DNA of 64,000 bases, taken from contig CAWAZU010000025.1 in NCBI GenBank assembly GCA_963786445.1, positions 124,001-188,000 of the forward strand, given 5' to 3'. Shown here piece by piece: positions 9,896-19,646 of the stretch; within the stretch, counting starts at the first letter, position 1, and each line of letters opens with the position of its first letter. The notes beneath the pieces are model-generated. The model searched no databases. It was not told where the DNA came from and was given only the letters and a program-made list of their open reading frames with translations. A program made the position numbers and the translations under genes. The stretch comes from JAFKFJ01 sp963786445. Its GTDB lineage: Bacteria > Pseudomonadota > Alphaproteobacteria > Acetobacterales > Acetobacteraceae.

Positions 9896-11668
9896 TCAAA
9901 AGGTCTTCTGTACGCCCGCCACCACCACGTCGGCGGCGTAGCCCGGAATCGGGCTGCGGAAGCTGTCCATCGTGTGGCTGTATTGCAGGCTGGCGCTGAG
10001 GCTGGCCGAGATGGCGTAGCTGATCTGGCCGCTGCCGACCAGCACGGTGCTTTGCTGCGCGCTGCCGCCGTAGGCCCATTGCGACACGCCGTACTGCACG
10101 TACAGCGACGTCTGCACCGCCGGGCTGAGATCGTGCAGCCAGGTCAATGTGCCGTAGGTGCCGGTCACGGCCGCATTGATCTGGCCGGCGGCCGCGACAT
10201 TGAGCGGGGCCTCGGCCTGGTAGTCGACGCCGACCTGGAACGTGTCGCGGTCCAGCAGCAGCGCAGCCGTGAGCGCGCCGCTGGTAAGCCGATAGACGCT
10301 CTGGTTGAGGCCGAGAAAATTGTTGTTTTGTAGCAACGGCGTGCCGGTCTGGGCGCTCACCAGGTTGCCGGCGGCGTCGGTCGTGGCGTTGGTGAGGGCG
10401 CTCTGCAGCTGCTGCTGGTCGGTCGAGACCGTCACCGAGTAGTTGGCGGTGACGCGGGTGCGCGCGGTCGGGTCGTAGCTGCCGCTGACGAAGGCGGCAT
10501 TGATGCCGTCGCTGCGGCCGTAGCGCACGGTGATGCTGCTGACCGGGTCGGGCGTGAACTGGAAGCCGACGTTCCACAGCAGCCCGCTGATGTTCACCGG
10601 CGGGATGCCGCCGTAATGCAGGTCTTGCCAGCCGATGGTGCCGAGCAGGTCGAAGGTGTGCGTGACTGCGTAGGCCGCCTGGTAGCTGACGCCGTTCTGC
10701 GACCCGCCGCCGAACACGCCGGTGCCCCAGAATTGTTCCGCCGAGCCGCTGACGGTGCTGAGCAGGCGGCCGAAATCCTCGCCGGAGGTGAAGTTGATGA
10801 ATTCCTGGGTCGACGTCACGTTCTGGCTGTTCACCGCGACCGCGGGCAGGCCGGGCAGCGCGGCGGCGACGACGCCGCCGGGCACGATCTGCGCCATCTG
10901 GCTCACCGAGCCGCCGATCTCGGCGGTGCCGGTGCCGCCGAACCGGTGCATCAGGTACGGGGACAGCGAGACGCTGTAGTCCTGCGCGGCGTTGGTCTGG
11001 TTCGGCTGCACCGTGCTGGCCGGTCCGAGGCCGCCGGTGATGGTCTGCTGGCCGGCGAAGGCCGAGAGATCGACGAACAGCGTATCGGGCAGCAGGATGG
11101 CATGCCCCTGGGCGGACAGGTTCTGTGCCAGGACGTTCTGCCCGCGCGGCGGCTCATACACGATCAGGTCCGGCGTATAGGTGGCGGAGAGCGTCAACCG
11201 CTGCGTGTCGGCGGTGACCGATACCGACGGATTGACGCTGGTGAAGAACGCGCTCTCGGCCGGGGCGCCCGGCACGGCGAGGGCGTTGTTGGTCCAGCCC
11301 TGCTGCAGGCCGATCGCCGGATTGACCTGCACCGCCGGCGGGGCGGGCGACGGGGCGGCCGGCACGCCCAGCGCGCTGCCGAGGCGATCGCGCAGCGTCT
11401 GGCCCCCTTGCATCGGCAGGTTGGCGGGGCCGGTCTCGATCCCGTCCGGCTGCGGCGGCAGGTTCGGCAGCAGGCTGCCGCCGCCCATTCCGGTGCTTCC
11501 GCCCGCGCCGGTGCTGCCGCCGCCTGGCGCGGCCATGCCGGTGTCGCCGCCGCCGCCGAGATCCACGGTCTGTCCCCGCGCCGCCGCCGGCAGTGCCGCC
11601 GCCAGGCAGCAGGCGGCCGCCCCCGCGAGCAGGCGGCCACTCCGCCTGCGACACCGCCATGAGCTCAT
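9896..11668 (-). CDS. XrtA-locus beta-barrel outer membrane protein
   Basis: A 590-residue protein with a signal peptide (SGRLLAGAAACCLAAALPAA, cleavage near residue 30), a Gly/Pro-rich stretch to about residue 110, and then alternating polar/hydrophobic strands ending in VVVAGVQKTF. The terminal Phe is the usual signal for outer-membrane barrel insertion. The strand pattern and position beside the ATPase identify it as the PEP-CTERM-system barrel protein family. The ATG at 11668 overlaps the stop of the kinase gene. It probably forms the outer-membrane exit for the polysaccharide. Confidence 0.87.
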   Translation of the reverse strand: MSSWRCRRRSGRLLAGAAACCLAAALPAAARGQTVDLGGGGDTGMAAPGGGSTGAGGSTGMGGGSLLPNLPPQPDGIETGPANLPMQGGQTLRDRLGSALGVPAAPSPAPPAVQVNPAIGLQQGWTNNALAVPGAPAESAFFTSVNPSVSVTADTQRLTLSATYTPDLIVYEPPRGQNVLAQNLSAQGHAILLPDTLFVDLSAFAGQQTITGGLGPASTVQPNQTNAAQDYSVSLSPYLMHRFGGTGTAEIGGSVSQMAQIVPGGVVAAALPGLPAVAVNSQNVTSTQEFINFTSGEDFGRLLSTVSGSAEQFWGTGVFGGGSQNGVSYQAAYAVTHTFDLLGTIGWQDLHYGGIPPVNISGLLWNVGFQFTPDPVSSITVRYGRSDGINAAFVSGSYDPTARTRVTANYSVTVSTDQQQLQSALTNATTDAAGNLVSAQTGTPLLQNNNFLGLNQSVYRLTSGALTAALLLDRDTFQVGVDYQAEAPLNVAAAGQINAAVTGTYGTLTWLHDLSPAVQTSLYVQYGVSQWAYGGSAQQSTVLVGSGQISYAISASLSASLQYSHTMDSFRSPIPGYAADVVVAGVQKTF

Positions 11669-12612
11669 TCCGGGGCGTCGAAGTAGTAGTAGGAGCCGAA
11701 AGAGTGGCGCTGCGTCAGCTGCGCCTTGTTGAGCACCAGGGTGATGTTGGTGGCCGCCTTGAGCAGCTCCAGCGCCGCCTCGACCTCGTTGCGCTGGGTG
11801 CGCTCGGCCTCCACCACCAGCAGCACCTCGTCCACCATCGCCGCCAGCGTGCTCGGGTCGCTGGTGGACAGGCACGGCGCGGTGTCGAGCACGATGACAT
11901 GGCGCGGGAAACGCCGGCTGAGCCGCTCCAGTGCCAAGCTCACCGCGCGGGTGATCGCCCCCTCCGCGCCGGGCCGGCGCGCGCCCACCGGCATGAACGA
12001 CAGCCCCTCGATGGCGGTGCGCGCGATCAGCGCCTCCGGAGCGCGCCCGTTGCCGGCGGCCCCGCCGGCCGCCAGGTCGAGCACCCCCTCGCGCCCGCCA
12101 AGGCCGAGCTGGGCCGAGAGGCAGCGGGGCTTGCTGTCAAGATCGACCAGCAGCACGTCGGCCAGCCCGTTCTGGGTAATGCTGGCGGCGATGTTGAGCG
12201 CGGAGAAGCTTTTTCCCTCGCCGGGCCGTGCCGAGGTGACCATCAGCAGGTTGGCGGTGCCGGTGCGCCCGGCGTGGCTGCCGCGCAGCGCCCGCAGCGC
12301 CCGCGCCACGGTGATGCGGTACTCCTCGGCAATGCGGCTGCGCCCGCCGGCGAGCATCAGGCCCGCCCGCTGCAGCGTTTCCAGGTCGAGCAGCGGCGGG
12401 GCTTTCGGCTCGGCGGGCGCTGGCGCCGGCTCGTCAGCCGGCGCTGCGGCGGCCGGCGGCGCCGGCGCGGCGACGGGCGGCAGGCCGCTCTCCGCCTCGG
12501 TGAACGGAGCCTCATCGCGCAGCCTTGCGTCGGCTCGCATCAGGGCGGCGGCACGCTCCACCAGATGCGTGGGCGCGGACGCCGGCACGCCGTCGGTCGC
12601 GGTGTCGTTCAT
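11665..12612 (-). CDS. XrtA-locus tyrosine autokinase (CpsD/BY-kinase)
   Basis: A 315-residue cytoplasmic BY-kinase. An N-terminal Ala/Pro-rich linker (to about residue 70) precedes the kinase: Walker A SARPGEGKS, Walker A' VLLVDLDSKP, and Walker B in HVIVLDTAP. The C-terminal end contains a short tyrosine cluster (SYYYF), the usual autophosphorylation site. Partner is the chain-length determinant encoded immediately upstream, whose stop overlaps this ATG. Together they would control polymer length and export. Confidence 0.9.
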   Translation of the reverse strand: MNDTATDGVPASAPTHLVERAAALMRADARLRDEAPFTEAESGLPPVAAPAPPAAAAPADEPAPAPAEPKAPPLLDLETLQRAGLMLAGGRSRIAEEYRITVARALRALRGSHAGRTGTANLLMVTSARPGEGKSFSALNIAASITQNGLADVLLVDLDSKPRCLSAQLGLGGREGVLDLAAGGAAGNGRAPEALIARTAIEGLSFMPVGARRPGAEGAITRAVSLALERLSRRFPRHVIVLDTAPCLSTSDPSTLAAMVDEVLLVVEAERTQRNEVEAALELLKAATNITLVLNKAQLTQRHSFGSYYYFDAPE

Positions 12613-14144
12613 GCGCCGGCGGCCGCCCGGTGCAGCAGGCGCAGCAGCAGCCCGCCATACAGCGCGCACAGCAGCAGCAGTGCCGCCGCGAAGCCTGCGG
12701 CCGGCATCAGCCGCCGGTGCAGCGGCACGCGGGCGGCAACCAGCGAGACGCTGCCGACCACCGGCAGGCCCAGCCCGCGCAGTTCCTCGATCGTGTGGAA
12801 GGAGGTGTCGAACTGCTGCAGCAGCACCCCGATCGCGATGCCGGCGGCGATGCCGAGCGGCAGCACGCCGGTGATCAGCGCGACCCGGTTGGGCGCGACC
12901 GGGATCTGCGGCACCTGCGGCGGATCGACCACCTGCAGCTTGATCTTCTCGGCGTTGGTGTCGGCGGCCGCCGACAGCCGCATCGCCTCGCGCCGGCCGA
13001 TCAGCTCCTCGTAGTTGCGCCGCAGCACCTCGTAGTCGCGGTTCATGTCGGTGTATTCGGCCATCAGGCCGGGGGCGCCGCGGGCGATCTTGTCCAGCCG
13101 GTCGCGTTGCGCGCTCTTGTCGGCGATCTGCTGGTGCAGCGACGCCGCCGCCGCCTCCAGGTCGAAAATCTGCAGCCGCAGCTTCTCGGCCACCGGATTG
13201 GAGATGAACTGGCCGCGCGGCGTCGGCGTCGCGCCGGTGTCGGCGAGGTGGCCGCCGTGCTTCAGTTCCTCGACCAGCGCCTTCTGCGCCACCACGTCGG
13301 GATGCTGGTCGGTATAGCGCAGCCGCAGCTCGGCCAGGTGCTGCTCGGCCCGCGCCAGATCCGACCCGCCGAGCGCCCGGCCGGTGGCCGGATCGCTGTC
13401 GGCGGAGATGGTGGTCGGCGTGGAGGCGAGCTGCTGGCGTGCCAGTTTCTCGCGCAGTTCGACCTGCTTGAGCTGCTCCTGCAGGGTCGCCAGCGCCGTG
13501 CGCGCGGCGTCCAGCTTCGAGTAGCCGTTGTTGTCCGGCAGCAGGTCGAGGTATTTCGCGGTGAACGCGGCGCGCTGCGCCTCGGCGCTGCGCAGCTTGT
13601 CCTCGTAGTTGGAGATCTGCTGCTGCAGGAACTGCTTCGCGTTCGCCATGTCGCTGCGGTTGTTGCCGGTCTTGCTCTCGACGAAGATCGACAGCATCGT
13701 CTGCACCACGTCGTAGGCGAGCTTGGGCTGGGTGCTGCGGTAGCCGATGGTGAACAGGTTGCGGGTCTGCGGCGTGATCTTGATCGCGACGCCGAGTCCG
13801 GCGACCATCCGCTCCAGGTCCGACGGGTTGCGCACCTTCAGATCCAGGTCGGTCTTGGAGACCAGTTTTTCCAGGTTGGGCCGGCTGAGCAGCGTGCGCT
13901 GCAGCACGTCGAGCTGGTTGGTGGGATTGTTGTCGAGCGCCAGGCCGCGCAGCAGCGGGGTCAGCACCGCGTCGGAATCGACATAGAGCCGCGCGTTCGC
14001 CTCGTACTGGTTGGGGATGCGGCTCACCACCGTCCAGCCGCCGAGGCAGACGACCCAGGTGGTGGCGAGCACCACCCAGCGCCAGCGCCAGATGCCGAGC
14101 AGGTAGCGGCGCAGCAGCGCCTGCAGGTTGACGACCCCGAGCAA
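12609..14144 (-). CDS. XrtA-system polysaccharide chain length determinant (Wzz/GumC-like)
   Basis: A 511-residue polysaccharide co-polymerase. There is a TM segment near residues 21-41, a Wzz domain after it (IPNQYEANARLYVDS), a long coiled-coil periplasmic part (about 180-350, rich in Gln, Glu and Leu), and C-terminal TM segments near 425-445 and 475-500. It lacks the kinase domain, which is the next gene. Located 27 bp after the export lipoprotein gene. It sets chain length and bridges the inner membrane with the export channel. Confidence 0.92.
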   Translation of the reverse strand: MLGVVNLQALLRRYLLGIWRWRWVVLATTWVVCLGGWTVVSRIPNQYEANARLYVDSDAVLTPLLRGLALDNNPTNQLDVLQRTLLSRPNLEKLVSKTDLDLKVRNPSDLERMVAGLGVAIKITPQTRNLFTIGYRSTQPKLAYDVVQTMLSIFVESKTGNNRSDMANAKQFLQQQISNYEDKLRSAEAQRAAFTAKYLDLLPDNNGYSKLDAARTALATLQEQLKQVELREKLARQQLASTPTTISADSDPATGRALGGSDLARAEQHLAELRLRYTDQHPDVVAQKALVEELKHGGHLADTGATPTPRGQFISNPVAEKLRLQIFDLEAAAASLHQQIADKSAQRDRLDKIARGAPGLMAEYTDMNRDYEVLRRNYEELIGRREAMRLSAAADTNAEKIKLQVVDPPQVPQIPVAPNRVALITGVLPLGIAAGIAIGVLLQQFDTSFHTIEELRGLGLPVVGSVSLVAARVPLHRRLMPAAGFAAALLLLCALYGGLLLRLLHRAAAGA

Positions 14145-14171
14145 TGGTCCCTCCTGTGCGTTCCCGGCCGT

Positions 14172-14780
14172 TCAGAACCAGGTCTGCGGGATGATCAGCG
14201 TGTCGCCTGGGCGGATCGCGATGTTCTGGGCGATGTCGCCGTCCTTCAGCAGGTCGGAGAGGTGGACGTGGATGGTCTCCTGCTTGGTGCCGTCGCGACG
14301 CACGATCAGCGCGCGGTTGCCGGCGGCGTAGCGTGTCAGCCCCTTGGTCGCAATCATCACATCCAGCACCGTCATGCCCTCGCGATACGGGATCGCCTGC
14401 GGATCGGTCGCCTCACCGATGACCCGGACCTGGCGGTCGAACGGCCCGATGAAGCCCTTCATCATCACCGTGACATGCGGATCCTTGATGTATTCCTTCA
14501 GCCGCGCCTCGATGTCGGTGCCGAGCTGGGTGGGGGTCCTGCCGGCGGCCATCAGGTCGGAGATCAGCGGCGTGGAGATGCGTCCGTCGGGCCGCACCGG
14601 GAGATCGGCGCTGAGCTGCGGGTTGTCATAGACGAAGATGCTGAGGAGATCGCCCGGACCGATCACATATTGGCTCGGTGTCGCAACCGCCGCCTGCGGC
14701 GGCACGTGCGGCGGCGCATTGCCGCATCCGACCAGCAGCAGCAGGGCCGCAAGACCGCTCGTCCAGCTGGCAACGCTCAT
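14172..14780 (-). CDS. XrtA-locus polysaccharide export lipoprotein (Wza-like)
   Basis: A 202-residue outer-membrane polysaccharide export protein. It has a lipoprotein signal (LAALLLLVGC, Cys19), a Poly_export domain beginning YVIGPGDLLSIFVYDNPQLS, and two SLBB-type segments (VRVIGEATDPQAIPYREG and the C-terminal RPGDTLIIPQTWF). The ATG at 14780 follows a purine-rich GGCGGAG. It is the first gene of the 14-kb minus-strand exopolysaccharide operon, lying 126 bp downstream of tRNA-Val. Confidence 0.92.
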   Translation of the reverse strand: MSVASWTSGLAALLLLVGCGNAPPHVPPQAAVATPSQYVIGPGDLLSIFVYDNPQLSADLPVRPDGRISTPLISDLMAAGRTPTQLGTDIEARLKEYIKDPHVTVMMKGFIGPFDRQVRVIGEATDPQAIPYREGMTVLDVMIATKGLTRYAAGNRALIVRRDGTKQETIHVHLSDLLKDGDIAQNIAIRPGDTLIIPQTWF

Positions 14781-14796
14781 CGCTCCGCCTTTCCTT

Positions 14797-14814
14797 GCGC
14801 CCGTTCGCGGGCGC
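14797..14814. other. 7-bp hairpin with TTCG tetraloop
   Basis: Perfect stem gcgcccg/cgggcgc with a ttcg loop, between tRNA-Val and the export lipoprotein gene. It has no T-tract on either strand, so it is not a standard terminator. It may separate tRNA transcription from the operon or act in the operon's leader. Confidence 0.4.
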
Positions 14815-14906
14815 TGACCTTGCTCATCCGCTTCGTCACGATGGTATGGCGACGACGCCCGCGCAGCGGGCGCGGCGGTCGTACGGCGGCGCCGGCCGCG
14901 TGCCGG

Positions 14907-14978
14907 TAGGCGCGGAAGGAATCGAACCCCCGACCCCTGCCATGTAATGGCAGTGCTCTGCCCCTGAGCTACACGCCT
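14907..14978 (-). tRNA. tRNA-Val (anticodon UAC)
   Basis: A full cloverleaf can be folded on the minus strand: acceptor AGGCGTG/CGCGCCT (one G-U), D arm GCTC/GAGC, anticodon stem CTGCC/GGCAG with loop ATTACAT giving anticodon UAC, variable loop of 5 nt, and T arm GGGGG/CCTTC with loop TTCGATT. Total 72 nt with discriminator A; the 3' CCA is not encoded. The A1-U72 pair and the loop resemble alphaproteobacterial valine tRNAs as I know them. Confidence 0.93.
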
Positions 14979-15314
14979 GCACCTGTCGCACCCGCCGCGA
15001 ACCTGCCTGCCCGCCACCAGAAAGCCCGATATCCGAAGCGGCATATTCGTTTATCACATCAAACATTACGGCGTAAAGCACTGATGCGCGCTCGCGATCC
15101 GCAGGTGGGCATGCCCGCATCAAGTGCAATGGTGACGGCATCCCGATTGTTGTTAATGGTGTGAAATTGCTTGACCGTATCATTGGTGTCTGCTATGTCG
15201 CGCTTGGCTCCAAGGGATGGTCGGCATGCAAGACGGTGTTGGGCGGGGGATCGGCATGCGCCGCCGCGAATCGGCTCGGTACCGGCGTTCCGTCGGCCGC
15301 CCGTGGGGGACGCC
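14979..15314. other. Intergenic region upstream of the sugar transferase gene
   Basis: About 340 bp with no convincing gene. The first half is relatively AT-rich for this genome (around 15030-15200) and contains the plus-strand promoter listed separately. The rest looks like a 5' untranslated leader ending in a strong Shine-Dalgarno (GGGGGA) before the ATG at 15315. An open frame runs through from the promoter, but codons before 15315 resemble no protein family. Confidence 0.5.
15171..15199 (+). promoter_or_regulatory. Sigma70-type promoter for the sugar transferase/TPR unit
   Basis: TTGACC at 15171-15176 and TATGTC at 15194-15199 are separated by exactly 17 bp, in a locally AT-rich stretch 116 bp upstream of the ATG at 15315. 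Orientation fits transcription of the priming sugar transferase. Confidence 0.55.
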
Positions 15315-16787
15315 ATGAACGGTTCCGACCCCGGCGAGCCGCGCCCGGGGCGGCCGCGGGTGCGGGTGCGTGCCGTCGCCCGCCGGCGCGTGGCGGAGAC
15401 CTGGCTGTCGCGGCTGTTCGCGCGCCATCCCGCACCCGAACTCGTCATCCTTTGGCTCATCGAGGTGCTGGCCTGCGCGCTGCTGGCGGACCTGATGCTG
15501 GCCGGCGGCACCGGCGCGTCCGGCCTGGCCGCCGCGAACCAGGCGGCGGCGCTGGCCCTGACCTTCGGCATCATCTCGATTGCGGTCGGGCTGTACAGCC
15601 CGGACACCTACCTCGAAACGCGGCTGCTGCTGATCAACACCGCGGTCGGCGCGATGCTGGCGTTTCCCGCCTTCTGGCTGGTCGGGCGCATGCTCGGGAT
15701 CGACCTCGCGGGGTTTGCCGGCGGCGGGCTGCGCGCGCTGGCGGTGCTGCTGGCGACGACGCTGCTGCTGTTCGCGCTGCGCATCGCGTTCAGCTGCGCG
15801 CTGCGCGCCAACCTGTTCGTCCGCCGCGTGCTGATCGTCGGCCCGCACGCCGCCGCTGCCCGGCTCGACGCGGCCATCCGCACGGTGCGTCGCGGCTTCT
15901 TCGAGGTTGCCGCCGTGCTGCCGGTCGAGCAGGCGCACGCGCTGGCGAGCGGACGCGCCGACGGCAAGCGCGTCTGGGGCGTCATCCTGGCCGGCGCGGC
16001 GGCCGACGCGGTGCCGGCGCGCCAGTTGCTGCGCGCCCAGGCGCGCGGCCTGAAACTCTACACCGACGGCGAGTTCTGGGAGCGCCAACTGCGCCGCATC
16101 GACGTGGCCGGCGCCGCCATGCCCGCCGACGATGCCGCCGGCCTCGACCCGGCCGCCGAAGCGGACGAGGCGCGGGGCGGCGAGCCGCGGCCGACCGGCC
16201 GGCTGCAAGCGGCCCTGCATCGGCTGTTCGACATCACGCTCAGCCTGGCGATGCTGGCATTCACCCTGCCGCTGATGCTGTTGGCGGCGCTGGCGATCCG
16301 GCTCGACAGCCGTGGTCCGGTGCTCTACCGCCAGGAGCGGGTCGGCCTGCACGGACAGACCTTCACGCTGCTGAAATTCCGCTCCATGCGCACCGACGCC
16401 GAAGAATGCGGCCCGGTCTGGGCGGAGCAGGGCGACCCGCGCGTCACCCGCGTCGGCAGCTTCATCCGGCTCACCCGCATCGACGAGTTGCCGCAGCTGC
16501 TCAACATCCTGCGCGGCCAGATGAGCTTCATCGGCCCGCGGCCGGAGCGCCCGCATTTCGTGGCGCAGCTCGAGCAGGTGCTGCCGCTCTTTGCCGAGCG
16601 CACGCGCGTCAAGCCCGGGCTGACCGGCTGGGCCCAGGTGAACTACCCCTACGGCGCCTCGGTCGAGGATGCGCGGGCGAAATTGTCGTATGACCTCTAT
16701 TATGTGAAACACCGCAGGCTGCTGCTCGACCTGCTGATCCTGCTGGTCACCGTGCGGGTGGTGCTGTTCCAGCGCGGCGCACGCTGA
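15315..16787 (+). CDS. XrtA-system priming sugar transferase (EpsB/WbaP-like)
   Basis: A 490-residue polyprenyl-phosphate glycosyl-1-phosphate transferase. The N-terminal half has four hydrophobic segments (about 30-145), a degenerate nucleotide-binding-like region follows, and the C-terminal catalytic domain shows YRQERVGLHGQTFTLLKFRS, the DE-containing IDELPQLLNIL and KPGLTGWAQVNYPYGAS. It transfers the first sugar phosphate to undecaprenyl phosphate. I prefer the ATG at 15315 because GGGGGA sits 5 bp upstream; an earlier in-frame start at 15171 would overlap the promoter. It is divergent from the minus-strand operon but functionally part of it. Confidence 0.92.
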   Translation: MNGSDPGEPRPGRPRVRVRAVARRRVAETWLSRLFARHPAPELVILWLIEVLACALLADLMLAGGTGASGLAAANQAAALALTFGIISIAVGLYSPDTYLETRLLLINTAVGAMLAFPAFWLVGRMLGIDLAGFAGGGLRALAVLLATTLLLFALRIAFSCALRANLFVRRVLIVGPHAAAARLDAAIRTVRRGFFEVAAVLPVEQAHALASGRADGKRVWGVILAGAAADAVPARQLLRAQARGLKLYTDGEFWERQLRRIDVAGAAMPADDAAGLDPAAEADEARGGEPRPTGRLQAALHRLFDITLSLAMLAFTLPLMLLAALAIRLDSRGPVLYRQERVGLHGQTFTLLKFRSMRTDAEECGPVWAEQGDPRVTRVGSFIRLTRIDELPQLLNILRGQMSFIGPRPERPHFVAQLEQVLPLFAERTRVKPGLTGWAQVNYPYGASVEDARAKLSYDLYYVKHRRLLLDLLILLVTVRVVLFQRGAR

Positions 16788-16854
16788 CCCGGCGCGCGAG
16801 ACGCAATTAGCGGCAGACGGCGCTCGGTTTTGTCGTTACAGGGCGCTATCGTGA

Positions 16855-16880
16855 TTCCGGTCGTGACGGCGTGACCGGAA
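16855..16880. repeat. 8-bp inverted repeat before the TPR gene
   Basis: ttccggtc (16855-16862) and gaccggaa (16873-16880) form a perfect inverted repeat with a 10-nt spacer, ending just before the ribosome binding site of the TPR gene. A GANTC methylation site (GATTC, 16853-16857) overlaps its left arm. It could be an operator or a leader hairpin. Confidence 0.45.
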
Positions 16881-16897
16881 GGCAGGGGAGCTGCTTC

Positions 16898-19646
16898 ATG
16901 CGTAAACTGCTCGTCGCGGTGCTGGCCGTGATCGTGCTCGCCGGCGCGGCCGCGGGCGCGCGCTGGGCCTATCACCGCATGTTCCGCGATCCGCTGAAGG
17001 AGGCGCACACGCTGCTCGCCAAGGGCGACCTGCAGGGTGCGGCGCTGGAACTGCGCGAGGCGGTGCAGCGCAACCCGGCCAACGCCGAGGCCCAGGCCAG
17101 GCTGGGCGGGGTGCAGATCCTGCTCGGCGATCCGGTGGCCGCCGAGCGGGAGCTGCAGGCCGCCCGCAGCGCCGGCTACAAGGGCTCCGACCTGATGCCC
17201 TTGCTGGCCCGCGCGATCCTGGAGCAGAAGCGTGGCAACGAGGTGCTGGCCCAGTTCAAGCCCGACGGGCTGCCGCCGACCGAAGCCGCCGATCTGCTGG
17301 TGACGCGCGGCCTCGCCCATCTCGGCGCCCATGATGCCGGGGCGGCCCAAAGCTCTGCCGAGGCCGCCGAGTGGCTGGCGCCGAAGCTGGCCGAGGCGCC
17401 CCTGCTGGCCGCCCGTGCCGCGATCGCCGAGCGGCAGCCAGGCTGGGCGCTGGCCAGCCTCGACCGGGCGCTGCGGCTGAAGCCCGACCTCACCCAGGCG
17501 CTGCTGCTGAAGGCCGGTGTGCTGCGCGCCGAGGCGCAGCCGGAAGAGGCGCTGCCGGTGCTCGCCGCCGCCGAGGCCTCGGCGAAGGTGCCGCTCGACG
17601 TCGCCGCCGCGCGGTTGTCGCGGGCCGGCGCCTTGCTCGCGGCCGGCGACGATGCCAAGGCGCTGGCCGACCTGGACCTGCTGCTCAAGCAGTTCCCGAA
17701 AAGCCCCGGCGGCAACTTCCTGAAGGCGCTGGCGCAGATCCGCGCCAAGGACTGGGCAGGCGCCGACGCTACGTTGGAGACGATCCAGCCGGTGCTGACG
17801 CGGCTGCCGCGCGGCCAGTACTACCTCGCGCTGGTCAAGGCCAACCGCAATCAGCTCGAGCAGGCGGCCGACGCGATCTCGCACTACACCGCGCGGTTTC
17901 CGGGCGACCCCGACGGCTGGCGGCTCATGGCGCGCATCGACCTGCTGGCCGGGCGCAAGGACGACGCCAAACAGGCGCTGGCGCGGCTGGTCGGCCTGCC
18001 GCCGAACCGCACCGCCGGCGAGGTGAGCAGTGCCGCGGCGGTCGCCGAAACCCCGCGCGAGCTGACGCAGCTCGCGTCGCTGCAGATCGGCTCCGGCGAC
18101 ACCACGGCCGCGGAGCAGGGGCTGGAGCGGTCGCTCGAGCTGCTGCCCTCGCCGGCCAGCCGCGCGACGCAGGCGGTGATGGCGTCGCTGCGGATCGGCG
18201 ACCTCGACCGCGCCACCGCGGCGCTGGCGACGCTGCGCCGCCAGCCGAAGGCGAGTCCCGCCGAAGTCGCCGCGCTGACCGGCGCGATCCGTCTGGCGCT
18301 GCTCGACCTCGACGGCGCCCGCGCGGCCTTCGCCGAGGGGCTGAAGGCGGAGCCCGATTCGGTGTCGCTGAAGCTCGACCTTGCCCGCGTGCTGCTGCTG
18401 CAGGGCCATCCCGAAGACGCCGAGGCGCTGCTTGCCCCGGTGCTGCAGGCCCATCCTGCCGGCACGCTGGTGCTGGCCACGATGATCGAGATCTACGGTG
18501 CCGAGAAGCGGGTGGACCGCATCCAGGCCGCGATCGCCGCCGCCCATGCCGCGGCGCCCGCGGACCCGGCGCCGTTGCTGCTGGAGATCGAATTGATGGT
18601 GCAGAACGGCGACCTCAAGGCCGCAGCCTCGCAACTGGAGACGGCGCCGCCCGAGCTCGCCCATCTGCCGGCGGTGCAGGCGCTGCACGCCAGCGTGCTG
18701 ATCCGCCTCGGCCGGGTCAAGGACGCGATCGACGTCGACCGCCAGCGGCTGGCCGAGCAGCCGCGCAATTTCGCGGTGCGCCGCGAGCTGATGAACCTGC
18801 TGCTCGGCGACCACCAGGGCGACGCCGCGATCGCGCTGATCCGCGACGGGCTGCAGGCGCAACCCGGCAACAGCGCGCTGCTGCTGGCCTATGTCGCGGC
18901 GACCCAGCACGTCTCCGGGGTCGATGCGGCGCTGGCGCTGGCCGCGAAGCTGCGGCAGGACCCTGCCAACCTGCCGGCCGCGCACCTGCTGAAGGGCGAG
19001 GTGCTGATGGATGCCGGCCGGCCGGCCGATGCCGCCGCCGCTTATGCCGCCGAGGCGCACGCGGTGGCACCGTTCGGCGCGCTGGTGATCGCCGAGTCGC
19101 GCGCGCTGCAGGCTGCCGGGCGGGTGGACGAGGCGCGCCAGCTTCTGACCGACTGGATCGCCCGCCAGCCGGACCCGACGGTGGCGGACGCCCTGGCCTC
19201 GCTGGAGATCGAGGCCAAGCGGATGGATGCCGCCGCCGCCGCGCTCGACAAGGTGCTGGCGATGCGGCCCGACGATCCGGTGGCGCTCAACAACCTCGCC
19301 TGGGTCGATCAGCAGCAGAACAAGCCGGAGGCGGTGACGCTGGCCCGCCGCGCCTACCTGATCGCGCCCGGCGGCGAGACCGCCGACACGCTCGGCTGGA
19401 TCCTGATCCAGCAGAAGCAGCCGGAAATGGGGCTGCTGCTGCTGCGCCAGGCCGCGCTGCGGCTGCCGCGCGACCCGTCGGTGTACTACCACCTCGCGGT
19501 GGCGCTGAACGACACCGGCAAGCCGCAGGACGCCGTGCGGGTCCTGGACGCGATCCTGGCGTCGAAGCTGAGCTTTGCCGAACGCGACGCGGCACAGATT
19601 CTGCGCCAAAAGCTCGCAGCCGTCGCCGCATGTACCGGCGAAGTGA
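16898..19646 (+). CDS. prsT: PrsT-like TPR protein of the XrtA system
   Basis: About 915 residues. An N-terminal membrane anchor (KLLVAVLAVIVLAGAAAGA) is followed by some 20 tetratricopeptide repeats to the C-terminus, for example LLAKGDLQGAALELREAVQR and VYYHLAVALNDTGKPQDAV. Length and gene context match the PEP-CTERM-system TPR (PrsT) family. The ATG at 16898 has a good AGGGGAG at spacing 7. As given, the frame does not stop but runs into the next gene. In the +1 frame a TGA at 19644-19646 overlaps a GTG (GTGA), the normal coupling pattern in this locus, so I infer one extra base late in this gene. A genuine fusion is the alternative. Confidence 0.75.

Noticed and set aside
14857..14871. 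gcccgc-gca-gcgggc hairpin near tRNA-Val as a terminator
   Set aside because: No T-tract on either strand and only 6 bp; common by chance in GC-rich DNA.
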